From Oscillospiraceae bacterium (GTDB lineage: Bacteria > Bacillota > Clostridia > Oscillospirales > Oscillospiraceae), in the NCBI GenBank assembly GCA_015068455.1, contig SVKO01000002.1, positions 351,685 through 415,684 on the forward strand: a DNA stretch of 64,000 bases. The letters are read 5' to 3'. Positions 45,628 through 54,121 of this stretch are shown here, one piece after another; positions within the stretch are counted from its first letter, which is position 1; each line of letters starts with the position of its first letter. The translations under genes were made by a program, and so were the position numbers. The notes under the pieces are model-generated. The model did no database searches, was not told the DNA's origin, and was given only the letters and a program-made list of their open reading frames with translations.

Positions 45628-45668
45628 GATGCGGAACGGGTTCTCTCCCGTTCGCGCATTTTTAGCGC
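45628..45668 (+). terminator. Terminator-like hairpin in the glgP leader
   Basis: GATGCG, AACGGG, loop TTCTCT, CCCGTT and CGCAT form a stem followed by TTTTTA, between the promoter and the glgP start. It may attenuate transcription. Confidence 0.45.
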
Positions 45669-45697
45669 CGACAGCTGAGCAAGACGGGAGGATCCTC

Positions 45698-48046
45698 ATG
45701 AAATACGACTGCGAAAAAATCTTACAGTGGACACAGGCCCTGTTGAAATATAATCATGATACGAAGCTCACCAGTGCGACGCCGCAGCAGCTGCACGACG
45801 CCCTGGGGCAGGCGGTCATGATGGAGATCAACGACTGCTGGATGCAGCACCGTCATCTCCGGGCGAAGACCCGCAAGGCCTACTATTTCTCCGCAGAGTA
45901 TCTGATGGGCCGCATGGTCTATTCCAACCTCTACAATCTGGGGATTCTGGAGGAGCTCCGCGAGACGTTCGCTAAAAAGGGCGTGGATCTGGCCTGCCTC
46001 GAGGAAATTGAGGACGCCGCCCTCGGCAACGGCGGCCTGGGCCGTCTGGCCGCCTGCTTCCTGGACAGCGCCGTGTCCTGCGATCTGCCCCTGAGCGGCT
46101 ACGGCCTGCGCTACAAGTTCGGCCTGTTCAAGCAGCATTTTGACGAGACGGGCAGCCAGCGCGAGCTTGCCGACGACTGGACCCACTACGGCGATCCCTG
46201 GAGCTACCGCCGTGACAACCACACCGTTACCATCGAGTTTGCCGACCAGACGGTGCTGGCCGTTCCTTATGATATGCCGATCATCGGCTACGGCACCGAC
46301 AACATCGGCACCCTGCGGCTGTGGCAGTGCGAAGCGGTGGATGAGCTGGACTTCGACGCGTTCAACGCCCAGGATTATGCCCGGGCCCTCGACGCAAAGA
46401 ACCGCGCGGAGGATATTACCCGCGTGCTCTATCCCAACGACTCCAACTATGAGGGCAAGCGTCTGCGCGTCAAGCAGCAGTACGTGATTTCCTCTGCGTC
46501 TCTGCAGGACATCCTGCGCGTCTATCTGCGAGATCACGGCGATCTGCACCGTTTCGCCGACTTTGTGACCATCCAGCTCAACGACACCCATCCGGCCATG
46601 TCCATCCCGGAACTGATCCGTCTGTTCCTGCGCGAGGGTCTGAGCTTCGACGAGGCGTTTGATCTTGCCCGCCGGACCTTCAATTATACGAACCATACCG
46701 TCATGGGCGAAGCCCTGGAAAAGTGGGATCTCAATCTCATGGCATCCGTGGTCCCCGAGATCGTGGAGATCATCCGCCGCATCGACGAGCGGCTGAAAAA
46801 CGAGCATCCCGGCCTGTTCATCATCCGCGACAACATTGCCCACATGGCGAATCTCTCCGTCTACGTTTCCAGCTACGTCAACGGCGTTGCTCAGATCCAT
46901 ACGGAGATCCTGAAGAACGACGTTTTCCGCGACTGGTACGGCATCTATCCCCAGCGCTTCCAGAACAAGACCAACGGCATCACGCCGCGGCGCTGGCTGG
47001 GTCTGTGCAATCCCGAACTGACGGAGATGCTCGAAAGTCAGGTGGGCGGCGATTTCCTGCGGGATCTCGACCGGCTGCGCGGGATCGAAGGAAAGATCGA
47101 CCGCCGGCTCATCGACCGGTTCAACGGCGTCAAATATATCAAGAAGCTGCAGCTGGCGGAAATCATTGAGCAGCATGAGGGCGTGGATCTGGATCCCAAC
47201 TTCATCTTTGACGTGCAGGTCAAGCGCCTGCATGAGTACAAGCGGCAGCTGCTCAACGCATTCTCCATCATGGATATTTATTTCGGCCTGAAGGACGGCA
47301 CCATCCGCGACTTTACGCCCACGGCGTTCATCTTCGGCGCCAAGTCCGCCCCCGGCTATCGCAGGGCCAAGGCCATCATCCGCTATATCAACCGCATTGC
47401 CCGGCTCATCAACAACGATCCCGACATGACCGACAAGCTGCGGGTCGTATTTGTGCAGAACTACAACTGCTCCTACGCCGAGCACATCATCCCCGCCGCG
47501 GATATCTCCGAGCAGATCTCGCCCGCGGGAACGGAGGCCTCCGGCACCGGCAACATGAAGCTGATGCTCAACGGCGCCGTGACCCTCGGCACCCGGGACG
47601 GCGCCAACGTGGAGATTTTCGAGCAGGCAGGGGAGGAGAACAACTATCCCTTCGGCCTGAGCGTCGATGAGATCAACGCCGCCCGCGGCAGCTATCAGAG
47701 CCGCGGCATCTATGAGAACAATTACCGCATCCACCGTGTGGTCGATACCCTGGTGGACGGCACCGTGGAAACCGACGACGACCAGCGCGAGCTCTACACT
47801 GCGCTGCTCGACGGCTGCGGCTGGGATGCGCCGGATCACTACTTCCATCTGCTGGACTTCGAGTCCTATCAGGAAGCCAAGCTCCGCGCCAACCGCGATT
47901 ACCGCGACCGCCGCGCCTTCGGCCTCAAGTGTCTGCTGAATGTGGCCCGGGCGGGGAAATTCTCCTCCGACCGCACCATCCGCGAGTACGCCTCGGAGAT
48001 CTGGCACATCGAGCCGGCTTCGCTTCCGGCGGAAGAGGAAGAATAA
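45698..48046 (+). CDS. glgP: Glycogen/starch phosphorylase
   Basis: A 782-residue GT35 enzyme that releases glucose-1-phosphate from alpha-1,4-glucan. The PLP lysine lies in EASGTGNMKLMLNGA near residue 620; GNGGLGRLAACFLDS is the conserved N-terminal glycine loop and NDTHPAMSIPELIRL a family motif. The ATG at 45,698 with GGGAGGA upstream gives the standard start; an earlier in-frame ATG at 45,599 would place the start inside the leader. It stands alone, with its own terminator. Confidence 0.95.
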   Translation: MKYDCEKILQWTQALLKYNHDTKLTSATPQQLHDALGQAVMMEINDCWMQHRHLRAKTRKAYYFSAEYLMGRMVYSNLYNLGILEELRETFAKKGVDLACLEEIEDAALGNGGLGRLAACFLDSAVSCDLPLSGYGLRYKFGLFKQHFDETGSQRELADDWTHYGDPWSYRRDNHTVTIEFADQTVLAVPYDMPIIGYGTDNIGTLRLWQCEAVDELDFDAFNAQDYARALDAKNRAEDITRVLYPNDSNYEGKRLRVKQQYVISSASLQDILRVYLRDHGDLHRFADFVTIQLNDTHPAMSIPELIRLFLREGLSFDEAFDLARRTFNYTNHTVMGEALEKWDLNLMASVVPEIVEIIRRIDERLKNEHPGLFIIRDNIAHMANLSVYVSSYVNGVAQIHTEILKNDVFRDWYGIYPQRFQNKTNGITPRRWLGLCNPELTEMLESQVGGDFLRDLDRLRGIEGKIDRRLIDRFNGVKYIKKLQLAEIIEQHEGVDLDPNFIFDVQVKRLHEYKRQLLNAFSIMDIYFGLKDGTIRDFTPTAFIFGAKSAPGYRRAKAIIRYINRIARLINNDPDMTDKLRVVFVQNYNCSYAEHIIPAADISEQISPAGTEASGTGNMKLMLNGAVTLGTRDGANVEIFEQAGEENNYPFGLSVDEINAARGSYQSRGIYENNYRIHRVVDTLVDGTVETDDDQRELYTALLDGCGWDAPDHYFHLLDFESYQEAKLRANRDYRDRRAFGLKCLLNVARAGKFSSDRTIREYASEIWHIEPASLPAEEEE

Positions 48047-48051
48047 TCATG

Positions 48052-48082
48052 ACGCCCTGCCCGCCGGGCAGGGCGTTTTTAC
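48052..48082 (+). terminator. Intrinsic terminator of glgP
   Basis: ACGCCCTGCCC / GGGCAGGGCGT with a short GCC-type loop, then TTTTT. Confidence 0.85.
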
Positions 48083-48213
48083 GGGATTATGAGGTTGCGT
48101 TTGGCACGTGTTTGTTGTAGAATAAATGAAAATCCGACACGGGGCGCGAAGCCTGTGCCGGGGGATCCGTGCAGGGGCATGTTTTTTGCCGCACGGATCG
48201 GGAAAGAGGACAA

Positions 48214-49800
48214 ATGAGCATTATTTCCGTTGGATTTATCCTGTTTGCCATCGGCTTGCTGATCGTATACTACCTGGTGCCGAAGAAGGCGCAGTGGTGG
48301 GTACTGCTGGCGGCAAGTCTGCTTTTCTATGCCCTGGGGAACTGGCGGGGCCTCATATATCTGGCAGTCACGTCTGTGTCCGCCTGGGGCGCCGCCCTTC
48401 TGATCGAGCGTGACGCGGCGGAGCGCAGGGCCTATCTCAAGGAGCATAAATCGGAACTGAGCAAAGAGGAAAAGTCTGCCGTCAAGTCCAGGGGCAGGTC
48501 CCGCCGCCGCGCGCTCATGGCGCTGTGCATGGCGCTGAGTTTTCTGATCCTGGCCTGGTTCAAGTACATCCATTTCCTGCTGGCCCAGGCGAACGCCGTT
48601 GCCGGGCTTTTCGGCGGACAGGTGAAGGACACGATCACCCTGATCGTGCCCCTGGGCATCTCGTTCTACACCTTCCAGACCATGGGCTATGTGGCCGACG
48701 TGTACTGGGAGCGGGTGGAGGCCCAGAAGAATCCCCTGAAGCTCCTGCTTTTCACTTCCTTTTTCCCGCAGATCACCCAGGGACCGATCAGCACCTACAG
48801 CGATCTGGCAGGGCAGCTTTTCGCGCCGCATTCCCTCGACGACCGCGCCTTTGTCCACGGCGCGGAGCGCATGATCTGGGGCTTCTTTAAGAAAATGGTC
48901 ATTGCAAACATCCTCTCGCCCTATGTGGCCGACGTGTTTGCCAATTATTCCGGCTATGCCGGAGCCGCGGTCCTGTTGGGCGCGTTTTGCTACAGCGCGC
49001 AGATCTATGCCGATTTTTCCGGATATATGGATATCATGTGCGGCTACTGTCAGATGCTCGGCATCCGCTTGACGGAGAACTTCGAACGCCCCTATTTCTC
49101 CAAATCCGTGGCCGAGTACTGGCGGCGCTGGCACATCAGCCTCGGCGCCTGGTTCAAGGCTTATCTCTATTATCCGCTGGCGGTATCCAAGTGGAATCAG
49201 AAGCTGGGCAGAAACGCCAAACGGAAACTCGGAAAGCCGTTCGGCGATTATCTGCCTGCGACTCTGGCGCTGATCGTCGTATGGCTGACCACGGGCCTGT
49301 GGCACGGGGCAAGCTGGGCCTATATCGTCTGGGGCGGCCTCAACGGCGTGTTTATCATCGTTTCCATGTGGATGGAAAAGCCCTTCGGCGCGCTCAAGGG
49401 AAAGCTCGGGATCAACGAGTCCGCCTGGCTGTGGCGCGCGTTCCAGGTGCTGCGCACCTTCCTCCTCGTGACCTTTATCAAGGTCCTGCCGGAGGTGGGC
49501 ACCCTGCGCGACGGCCTGGGCCTCTGGGCCCGGATCTTCCGTGGTCCGCCGCCCCGCAGCCTCGGGGAGCTGATCCCATTCATGGACAAGCCGGAGAATG
49601 TCATCTGCGTGCTCCTGGGCGTGATCCTGATGTTCATCGTCAGCCTTGTGCAGCGCAGGGGCTCCGTACGCTTGCAGATGGAGCAGCGTCTGCCGTACTG
49701 GCTGCGGCTGACGATTTTCGCGGTGCTGTTCTTTGTCATCGTCTATTTCGGCGTGCCCGCATCCGGCGGACTGGGAGGATTTTTATATGCGCAGTTTTAA
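48214..49800 (+). CDS. MBOAT O-acyltransferase (AlgI/DltB-like)
   Basis: A 528-residue polytopic membrane protein with about eleven helices. The catalytic region is YWRRWHISLGAWFKAYLYYP, containing the family His, and the second conserved region is TGLWHGASWAYIVWGGLNG with the invariant His. MBOAT proteins move acyl groups across the membrane onto wall polymers or exopolysaccharide. AGAGGA lies 5 bases before the ATG at 48,214. It overlaps by 14 bases the next gene, an SGNH-type partner. Confidence 0.92.
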   Translation: MSIISVGFILFAIGLLIVYYLVPKKAQWWVLLAASLLFYALGNWRGLIYLAVTSVSAWGAALLIERDAAERRAYLKEHKSELSKEEKSAVKSRGRSRRRALMALCMALSFLILAWFKYIHFLLAQANAVAGLFGGQVKDTITLIVPLGISFYTFQTMGYVADVYWERVEAQKNPLKLLLFTSFFPQITQGPISTYSDLAGQLFAPHSLDDRAFVHGAERMIWGFFKKMVIANILSPYVADVFANYSGYAGAAVLLGAFCYSAQIYADFSGYMDIMCGYCQMLGIRLTENFERPYFSKSVAEYWRRWHISLGAWFKAYLYYPLAVSKWNQKLGRNAKRKLGKPFGDYLPATLALIVVWLTTGLWHGASWAYIVWGGLNGVFIIVSMWMEKPFGALKGKLGINESAWLWRAFQVLRTFLLVTFIKVLPEVGTLRDGLGLWARIFRGPPPRSLGELIPFMDKPENVICVLLGVILMFIVSLVQRRGSVRLQMEQRLPYWLRLTIFAVLFFVIVYFGVPASGGLGGFLYAQF

Positions 49801-50809
49801 ACGGGTATGTAAAAGCGTCCTGGCCTTCCTGCTGGTGATCGCCCTGGTCAGCGCCATGCTGGCTGGGTTCTATCTGCACACGGAGTATTATTACTATCAG
49901 GATTTCAAGGAGCGCGGCGATCTGACCGGGACCCTGGACACCCTCTACTGCGGCGCATCCTTTGCGCTGCGGGCGTTCCGGCCGGACATCATAGACCCGG
50001 TGCTGGGTGAGAGCGGCTACAATCTCTCCGGGTCCCGGCTGACCATGCTGGGCAGATACACTCTGCTGGAGAAGGAGATCAAACGCAACCCGATCAAAAC
50101 GGTGATCCTGGAGGTCTCCTGCGACACCCTGGTGCGCGACAGCGCCCAGGAGGGGCCGGAGGGCGAGCTGCTCACCTTTGCCAGGCTTACTGCCCGCGAC
50201 CGGCCGGCTTACTTCTTTCAGGCGTTCCGGCCGAAGGACTGGCCGCTGCTGTACTACGATCTGGTATCCAAGGGCATCAACGACGCGTGCTCGCTGCTGT
50301 GCGGCAGGATCCGTGTCGGCAACTGGTTCCTGACCCGCGGCTATTTCCCGTTCCATGAGCCGGACGTGCCGTTCTATCGGGATTATGCGGCAATGCGCGG
50401 AATTGAAACGCTGCCCGCGGAGATGACTCCGTACAATATTGAGATGCTCGACCGCATCACAGCGCTGTGCCGCGAGAACGGCGTGGAGCTGGTGCTGATC
50501 AATGTGCCGCAGAGCAAGGCGTTCAACTGTTCGTGCACCAATCTGGATGTGTTTCATCAGTGGTATGCCGACTATGCGGCAAAGAACGGTCTTCAGTACT
50601 ATAATTTCAATCTGTGCAAGGGAATCGATACGCGCCTGCCGGACGAGGGATGTTTCTACGACCCGCACCATTTGAACAACGCCGGCGCTGCGGCATTCAG
50701 TGAATTCTATGCCGATTTTATGCGGCGCATCCGGGCGGAGGAGGATCTGCGGGATGAATTCTATACTTCCTACGCTGAAATGCTGAACGATCCTGCGTAT
50801 CTCGGATAA
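49787..50809 (+). CDS. Membrane-anchored SGNH/DltD-AlgX-like partner of the MBOAT protein
   Basis: A 340-residue protein with an N-terminal signal anchor (SVLAFLLVIALVSAMLAGFY). TLYCGASFALRAFRP resembles the GDS-type serine motif (GxS), and YDPHHLNNAGAAAFSEF holds the DxxH catalytic pair typical of DltD/AlgJ/AlgX-type enzymes. The active site would be extracytoplasmic, completing acyl transfer begun by the MBOAT protein. Starting at 49,787 gives a GGAGGAT ribosome site inside the MBOAT gene, consistent with coupling. Confidence 0.8.
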   Translation: MRSFKRVCKSVLAFLLVIALVSAMLAGFYLHTEYYYYQDFKERGDLTGTLDTLYCGASFALRAFRPDIIDPVLGESGYNLSGSRLTMLGRYTLLEKEIKRNPIKTVILEVSCDTLVRDSAQEGPEGELLTFARLTARDRPAYFFQAFRPKDWPLLYYDLVSKGINDACSLLCGRIRVGNWFLTRGYFPFHEPDVPFYRDYAAMRGIETLPAEMTPYNIEMLDRITALCRENGVELVLINVPQSKAFNCSCTNLDVFHQWYADYAAKNGLQYYNFNLCKGIDTRLPDEGCFYDPHHLNNAGAAAFSEFYADFMRRIRAEEDLRDEFYTSYAEMLNDPAYLG

Positions 50810-50821
50810 TCAAATAATCAA

Positions 50822-50856
50822 AAAAAATCCCTGCCTGCGGGCAGGGATTTTTTAAT
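50822..50856. terminator. Bidirectional intrinsic terminator
   Basis: AAAATCCCTGCC and GGCAGGGATTTT around TGCG, with A- and T-runs. It ends the MBOAT operon and the convergent 79-residue gene. Confidence 0.85.
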
Positions 50857-51095
50857 CAAATGCAGCCGATGAAGAAGAAAAAAACGACCATAACCGCGAG
50901 CCAGCAAAGGAGCATGATCCCGCCGGCGATGCATACCAGGCGGAACCAGAACCGGCGCCTGCGGCGCAGCTCGCTGCCCTCCGGCGCACGCCTGAAGAGC
51001 ACGAGGGTGAGGATGAAAAAGGCGATCAGAAAAACGGGAAGCAGGACAAAAACCTGCATCAGAAAGCGTCCGAGGGTGACTTGCAGGGATTCCAT
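50856..51095 (-). CDS. Small two-helix membrane protein, unknown function
   Basis: A 79-residue protein with two hydrophobic helices (FLMQVFVLLPVFLIAFFILTL and LVCIAGGIMLLCWLAVMVVF) around a short basic loop (RRRRRFWFR). It follows the DUF3267-like gene by five bases on the minus strand and is probably cotranscribed with it. No family was recognised. Confidence 0.6.
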   Translation of the reverse strand: MESLQVTLGRFLMQVFVLLPVFLIAFFILTLVLFRRAPEGSELRRRRRFWFRLVCIAGGIMLLCWLAVMVVFFFFIGCI

Positions 51096-51100
51096 AAAAG

Positions 51101-51673
51101 TTACTCCTTAACGTAGAAGGTCTGGGCTGGGCCGGTGTCCCGCATGAGGGTGGCGGGATCGCGGAAGCGGAACAGATAGAGCAGGGTATCGTACAGATCG
51201 CCGACGCAGCCGCCGAAATGTGCCGAGAATAGGAAGGCGCACAGGATCTTATAGAAATCGTCGGGAATGAGGATCATAGCGGCAATGAATACGACGGAAA
51301 ACACCGTGAAGGGCGCCAGCAGGGCAATCAGGGCTGTTTTGCGGTAGACGTAGATGTCCGGCACGCCGCAGAAAGCGACCATCCCGTTGAAGCCGTAGGT
51401 CAGCCTTTGGCCCGTCAGCAGCTTATAGGCCGCGCCGTGCACCAGTTCATGGGCGACCAGGTAGAGCAGCAGGACCGCCAGCATTCCGAACCACGGCCTC
51501 ATGGTAAAGGTAAAGGACGCGGGACGGATCAAAATGACGCAGATGATCAGCGAGACGATCATCAGCACGAGCGCGATCAGATTCAGAAGAATGCCGATTT
51601 TTATGTTCGCCGCATCGATGTGATACACCTCGCGGTAGCCTTCGGGAAGCTTGGATTCAAATGTCTTTTTCAT
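51101..51673 (-). CDS. DUF3267-like putative membrane zinc metallopeptidase
   Basis: A 190-residue membrane protein with about four helices. AHELVHGAAYKLL contains HExxH in a hydrophobic context, the signature of DUF3267 predicted intramembrane zincins. The second metal ligand region is likely near CVGDLYDTLLYL. The start at 51,673 has AAGGAG 6 bases upstream; the open frame extends further but lacks one. Confidence 0.78.
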   Translation of the reverse strand: MKKTFESKLPEGYREVYHIDAANIKIGILLNLIALVLMIVSLIICVILIRPASFTFTMRPWFGMLAVLLLYLVAHELVHGAAYKLLTGQRLTYGFNGMVAFCGVPDIYVYRKTALIALLAPFTVFSVVFIAAMILIPDDFYKILCAFLFSAHFGGCVGDLYDTLLYLFRFRDPATLMRDTGPAQTFYVKE

Positions 51674-51730
51674 AGGAAGCTCCTTCCGTCGGTGTCCCGA
51701 AAATGATATCACAAATCCCAAAGAAATGCA

Positions 51731-51768
51731 AACGCCTCTGCGGAGGTACCGCAGGGGCGTATTTTCAT
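51731..51768 (-). terminator. Intrinsic terminator of the aryl-acid (ior) operon
   Basis: ACGCCTCTGCGG / CCGCAGGGGCGT, 12 positions with one G-U type pair, loop AGGTA, just past the ACT gene stop. Confidence 0.75.
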
Positions 51769-51771
51769 GGA

Positions 51772-52209
51772 TCAGATGAGGCTCAGTTCTTCCGCGGAGG
51801 CGGGTACGATGCCGTTTTCCATCAGCACCCTGGCGGCCTTTTCGTTGTCTTCCAGGCGGAAGATGACGTAGGCGTTCTTTGACTGACGGGTGATGAAGGC
51901 ATAGCTGTACTCAATGAACAGATCGTGGTCTGCCAGCAGGGTCAGAACCTTCGAGAGGCTGCCCGGTGTGTCGGTGATGGGTACAGCGATGACTTTTGTG
52001 ACGTTGACGATGCAGTAGTTGCCCCGCAGAGCCAGCACGGCGTCGTCCGGTCGGTCGACGATCATGCGCAGCACGCCGAAATCCGCCGTATCAGCCAGAG
52101 ACATGGCGCGGATGTCGATGTTGGCGTCGCCTAAAATGCGGGTGATGTCCACAAGGCTGCCGGCCTTGTTTTCCACAAATACGGAAATCTGGTCAATGGT
52201 CTTTGCCAT
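51772..52209 (-). CDS. Tandem ACT-domain amino-acid-binding protein
   Basis: A 145-residue protein with two ACT domains: ISVFVENKAGSLVDITRILG and IAVPITDTPGSLSKVLTLLA are the ligand-loop starts. AAGGAGG precedes the ATG at 52,209. ACT proteins of this kind usually end ior/paaK operons in Clostridia and archaea and are thought to sense an aromatic amino acid, but no effector domain is attached. Confidence 0.88.
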   Translation of the reverse strand: MAKTIDQISVFVENKAGSLVDITRILGDANIDIRAMSLADTADFGVLRMIVDRPDDAVLALRGNYCIVNVTKVIAVPITDTPGSLSKVLTLLADHDLFIEYSYAFITRQSKNAYVIFRLEDNEKAARVLMENGIVPASAEELSLI

Positions 52210-52225
52210 GGCGTTAGCCTCCTTT

Positions 52226-53527
52226 TCAGATTTTACGCTTGTCCACCACGCGGACGGCCTTGCCCTCGCTGCGGGCGATGGACTTCGGCGCCACCAGATG
52301 GACACTGGGGGAGATGCCCAGCATGGAGCGCATGGCTTCCACGAGGGCGCGTTCGTGCAGGGTGATCTTTCGAACAGCGTCGGAGAACTGTTCGGGGTTC
52401 ATTTCCACATAGACGTCGAAGGTGTCGGTGTTGCGGACGCGGTCCACAACGATCTGATAGTTGGAGGAGTAGCCCTGCTGGATGAGCACGGCTTCGATCT
52501 GGCTGGGGAAGACGTTCACGCCGCGGATGATGAGCATGTCGTCGGTGCGGCCCATGGGACGGCCCATCTTCACGAAGGTGCGGCCGCAGGAGCACTTGCC
52601 CCGGTGCAGCACGCAGATGTCGCGGGTGCGGTAGCGGATGACGGGGAAGGCCTGCCGGGTGATGGCGGTGAAGACCAGCTCGCCCTGGGTGCCGTCGGGC
52701 AGAACCGCGCCGGTCTCCGGATCGATGATCTCGGCGATGAAATGATCCTCGTTGATGTGCATGCCGTCCTGCTGCTCGCACTCGAAGCTGACGCCCGGGC
52801 CGGAGAGCTCAGTCAGACCGTAAATGTTGTAGGCCTTGAGTCCGAGGCTTTTTTCAATGTCCGCGCGCATCTCGTCGCTCCAGGCTTCCGCGCCGAAGAT
52901 GCCGGCCTTGAGCTTGAGATCTTCGGGCTTGATGCCCATCTCCTTCACCGTCTCGCCGATGTAGGCGGCGTAGGAGGGGGTGCAGCACAGGATGGTGGCG
53001 CCCAGGTCCTGCATGAACTGGATCTGGCGGGCAGTATTGCCCGAGGACATGGGCAGGGTCAGGCAGCCGACCTTCTGGCTTCCGCCGTGCAGGCCGAAGC
53101 CGCCGGTGAACAGACCGTAGCCGTAGCAGACCTGGCAGACGTCCTCGGCGCTGCCGCCGGCGGCCACGATGGCTCTGGCGCAGCAGTCCTCCCACAGGTC
53201 GATGTCATGCTGATTGTAGTAGGCGATGACACGCTTGCCGGTGGTGCCGGAGGTGGAGTGAATGCGGACGCATTCGGATTTCGGAATGGCCAGCATCCCG
53301 TCGGGATAGCACTCCCGCAGGTCGGCCTTGGATGTGAAGGGCAGCTTCCAGAGATCGTCCACACCCCGGATATCCTCGGGTTTGACGCCCTTTTCATCCA
53401 TCAGCTGCCGATAGTGCGGAACGGATTCATAGACATGTTTGACTTGTGCTTTCAGGCGCTCGTCCTGGAGCTTCCGAAGCTCTTCGGGCGGCATGGTTTC
53501 GATTTGGGGCTGATGGTAAGTGTGCAT
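52226..53527 (-). CDS. Phenylacetate-CoA ligase (PaaK family)
   Basis: A 433-residue adenylate-forming ligase with HSTSGTTGKRVIAYY (P-loop) and the family's C-terminal GEGxxGxGRSDD equivalent GRPMGRTDDMLIIRGVNVFP. It activates phenylacetate or another aryl acetate with ATP and CoA. It lies directly downstream of iorB, so its aryl-CoA can be used by IOR or its product handled in reverse. GGGGGAG precedes the ATG. Confidence 0.92.
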   Translation of the reverse strand: MHTYHQPQIETMPPEELRKLQDERLKAQVKHVYESVPHYRQLMDEKGVKPEDIRGVDDLWKLPFTSKADLRECYPDGMLAIPKSECVRIHSTSGTTGKRVIAYYNQHDIDLWEDCCARAIVAAGGSAEDVCQVCYGYGLFTGGFGLHGGSQKVGCLTLPMSSGNTARQIQFMQDLGATILCCTPSYAAYIGETVKEMGIKPEDLKLKAGIFGAEAWSDEMRADIEKSLGLKAYNIYGLTELSGPGVSFECEQQDGMHINEDHFIAEIIDPETGAVLPDGTQGELVFTAITRQAFPVIRYRTRDICVLHRGKCSCGRTFVKMGRPMGRTDDMLIIRGVNVFPSQIEAVLIQQGYSSNYQIVVDRVRNTDTFDVYVEMNPEQFSDAVRKITLHERALVEAMRSMLGISPSVHLVAPKSIARSEGKAVRVVDKRKI

Positions 53528-53542
53528 GGAATTAACTCCCCC

Positions 53543-54118
53543 TTATGCGCTGGTTCGGCCGGATTCGAATGCTTTCAGATTCATCGCAAGGAATTTTGCG
53601 GGAATCACGTCATGCAGGGCGGCGTCCCAGGCTTCGGCGGAGAAATCGAAATACCGGGAGAAGCGCCCGAGCAGCACGATATTGACTGCCTTGGCCGAGC
53701 CCGCAGCGCGGGCCAGGGTCAGGGCGTCGAAAATATCGGCGTCCACGCCCAGGTCGGCGATCCGGCCCTCGATGTTCTCGGGGTATACCGTAGCGCCGGT
53801 GATGACGGGCATGGGGTCCATCTGCTGAGAGTTGGAGATGAGCTTGCCGCCCTCTCTGAGATAGGGAAGATAGCGGGCGGCCTCCAGAAGCTCGAAGGAG
53901 ATGATGTAATCAGCCTGGCCCTCGTCGATGATGGGGGAGGCCACGCTGTCGCCGAAGCGCACATAGGTGACGACGCTGCCGCCGCGCTGGCTCATGCCGT
54001 GGACCTCGGAGACCTTGACGTCGTAGCCGGCGTCCATGAACAGGTGGCCGAGGACGCGGCTGGCGAGCAGGGTGCCCTGTCCGCCGACGCCGACGATCAT
54101 GATGCTTTTCGTTTTCAT
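53543..54118 (-). CDS. iorB: Indolepyruvate:ferredoxin oxidoreductase subunit beta
   Basis: A 191-residue gamma-type POR family subunit; IMIVGVGGQGTLLASRVLGH is the signature and HGMSQRGGSVVTYVRFGD is the substrate-loop motif. It works with IorA to convert aryl pyruvates to aryl-acetyl-CoA with ferredoxin, a reversible reaction. Confidence 0.94.
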   Translation of the reverse strand: MKTKSIMIVGVGGQGTLLASRVLGHLFMDAGYDVKVSEVHGMSQRGGSVVTYVRFGDSVASPIIDEGQADYIISFELLEAARYLPYLREGGKLISNSQQMDPMPVITGATVYPENIEGRIADLGVDADIFDALTLARAAGSAKAVNIVLLGRFSRYFDFSAEAWDAALHDVIPAKFLAMNLKAFESGRTSA

Positions 54119-54121
54119 GGC

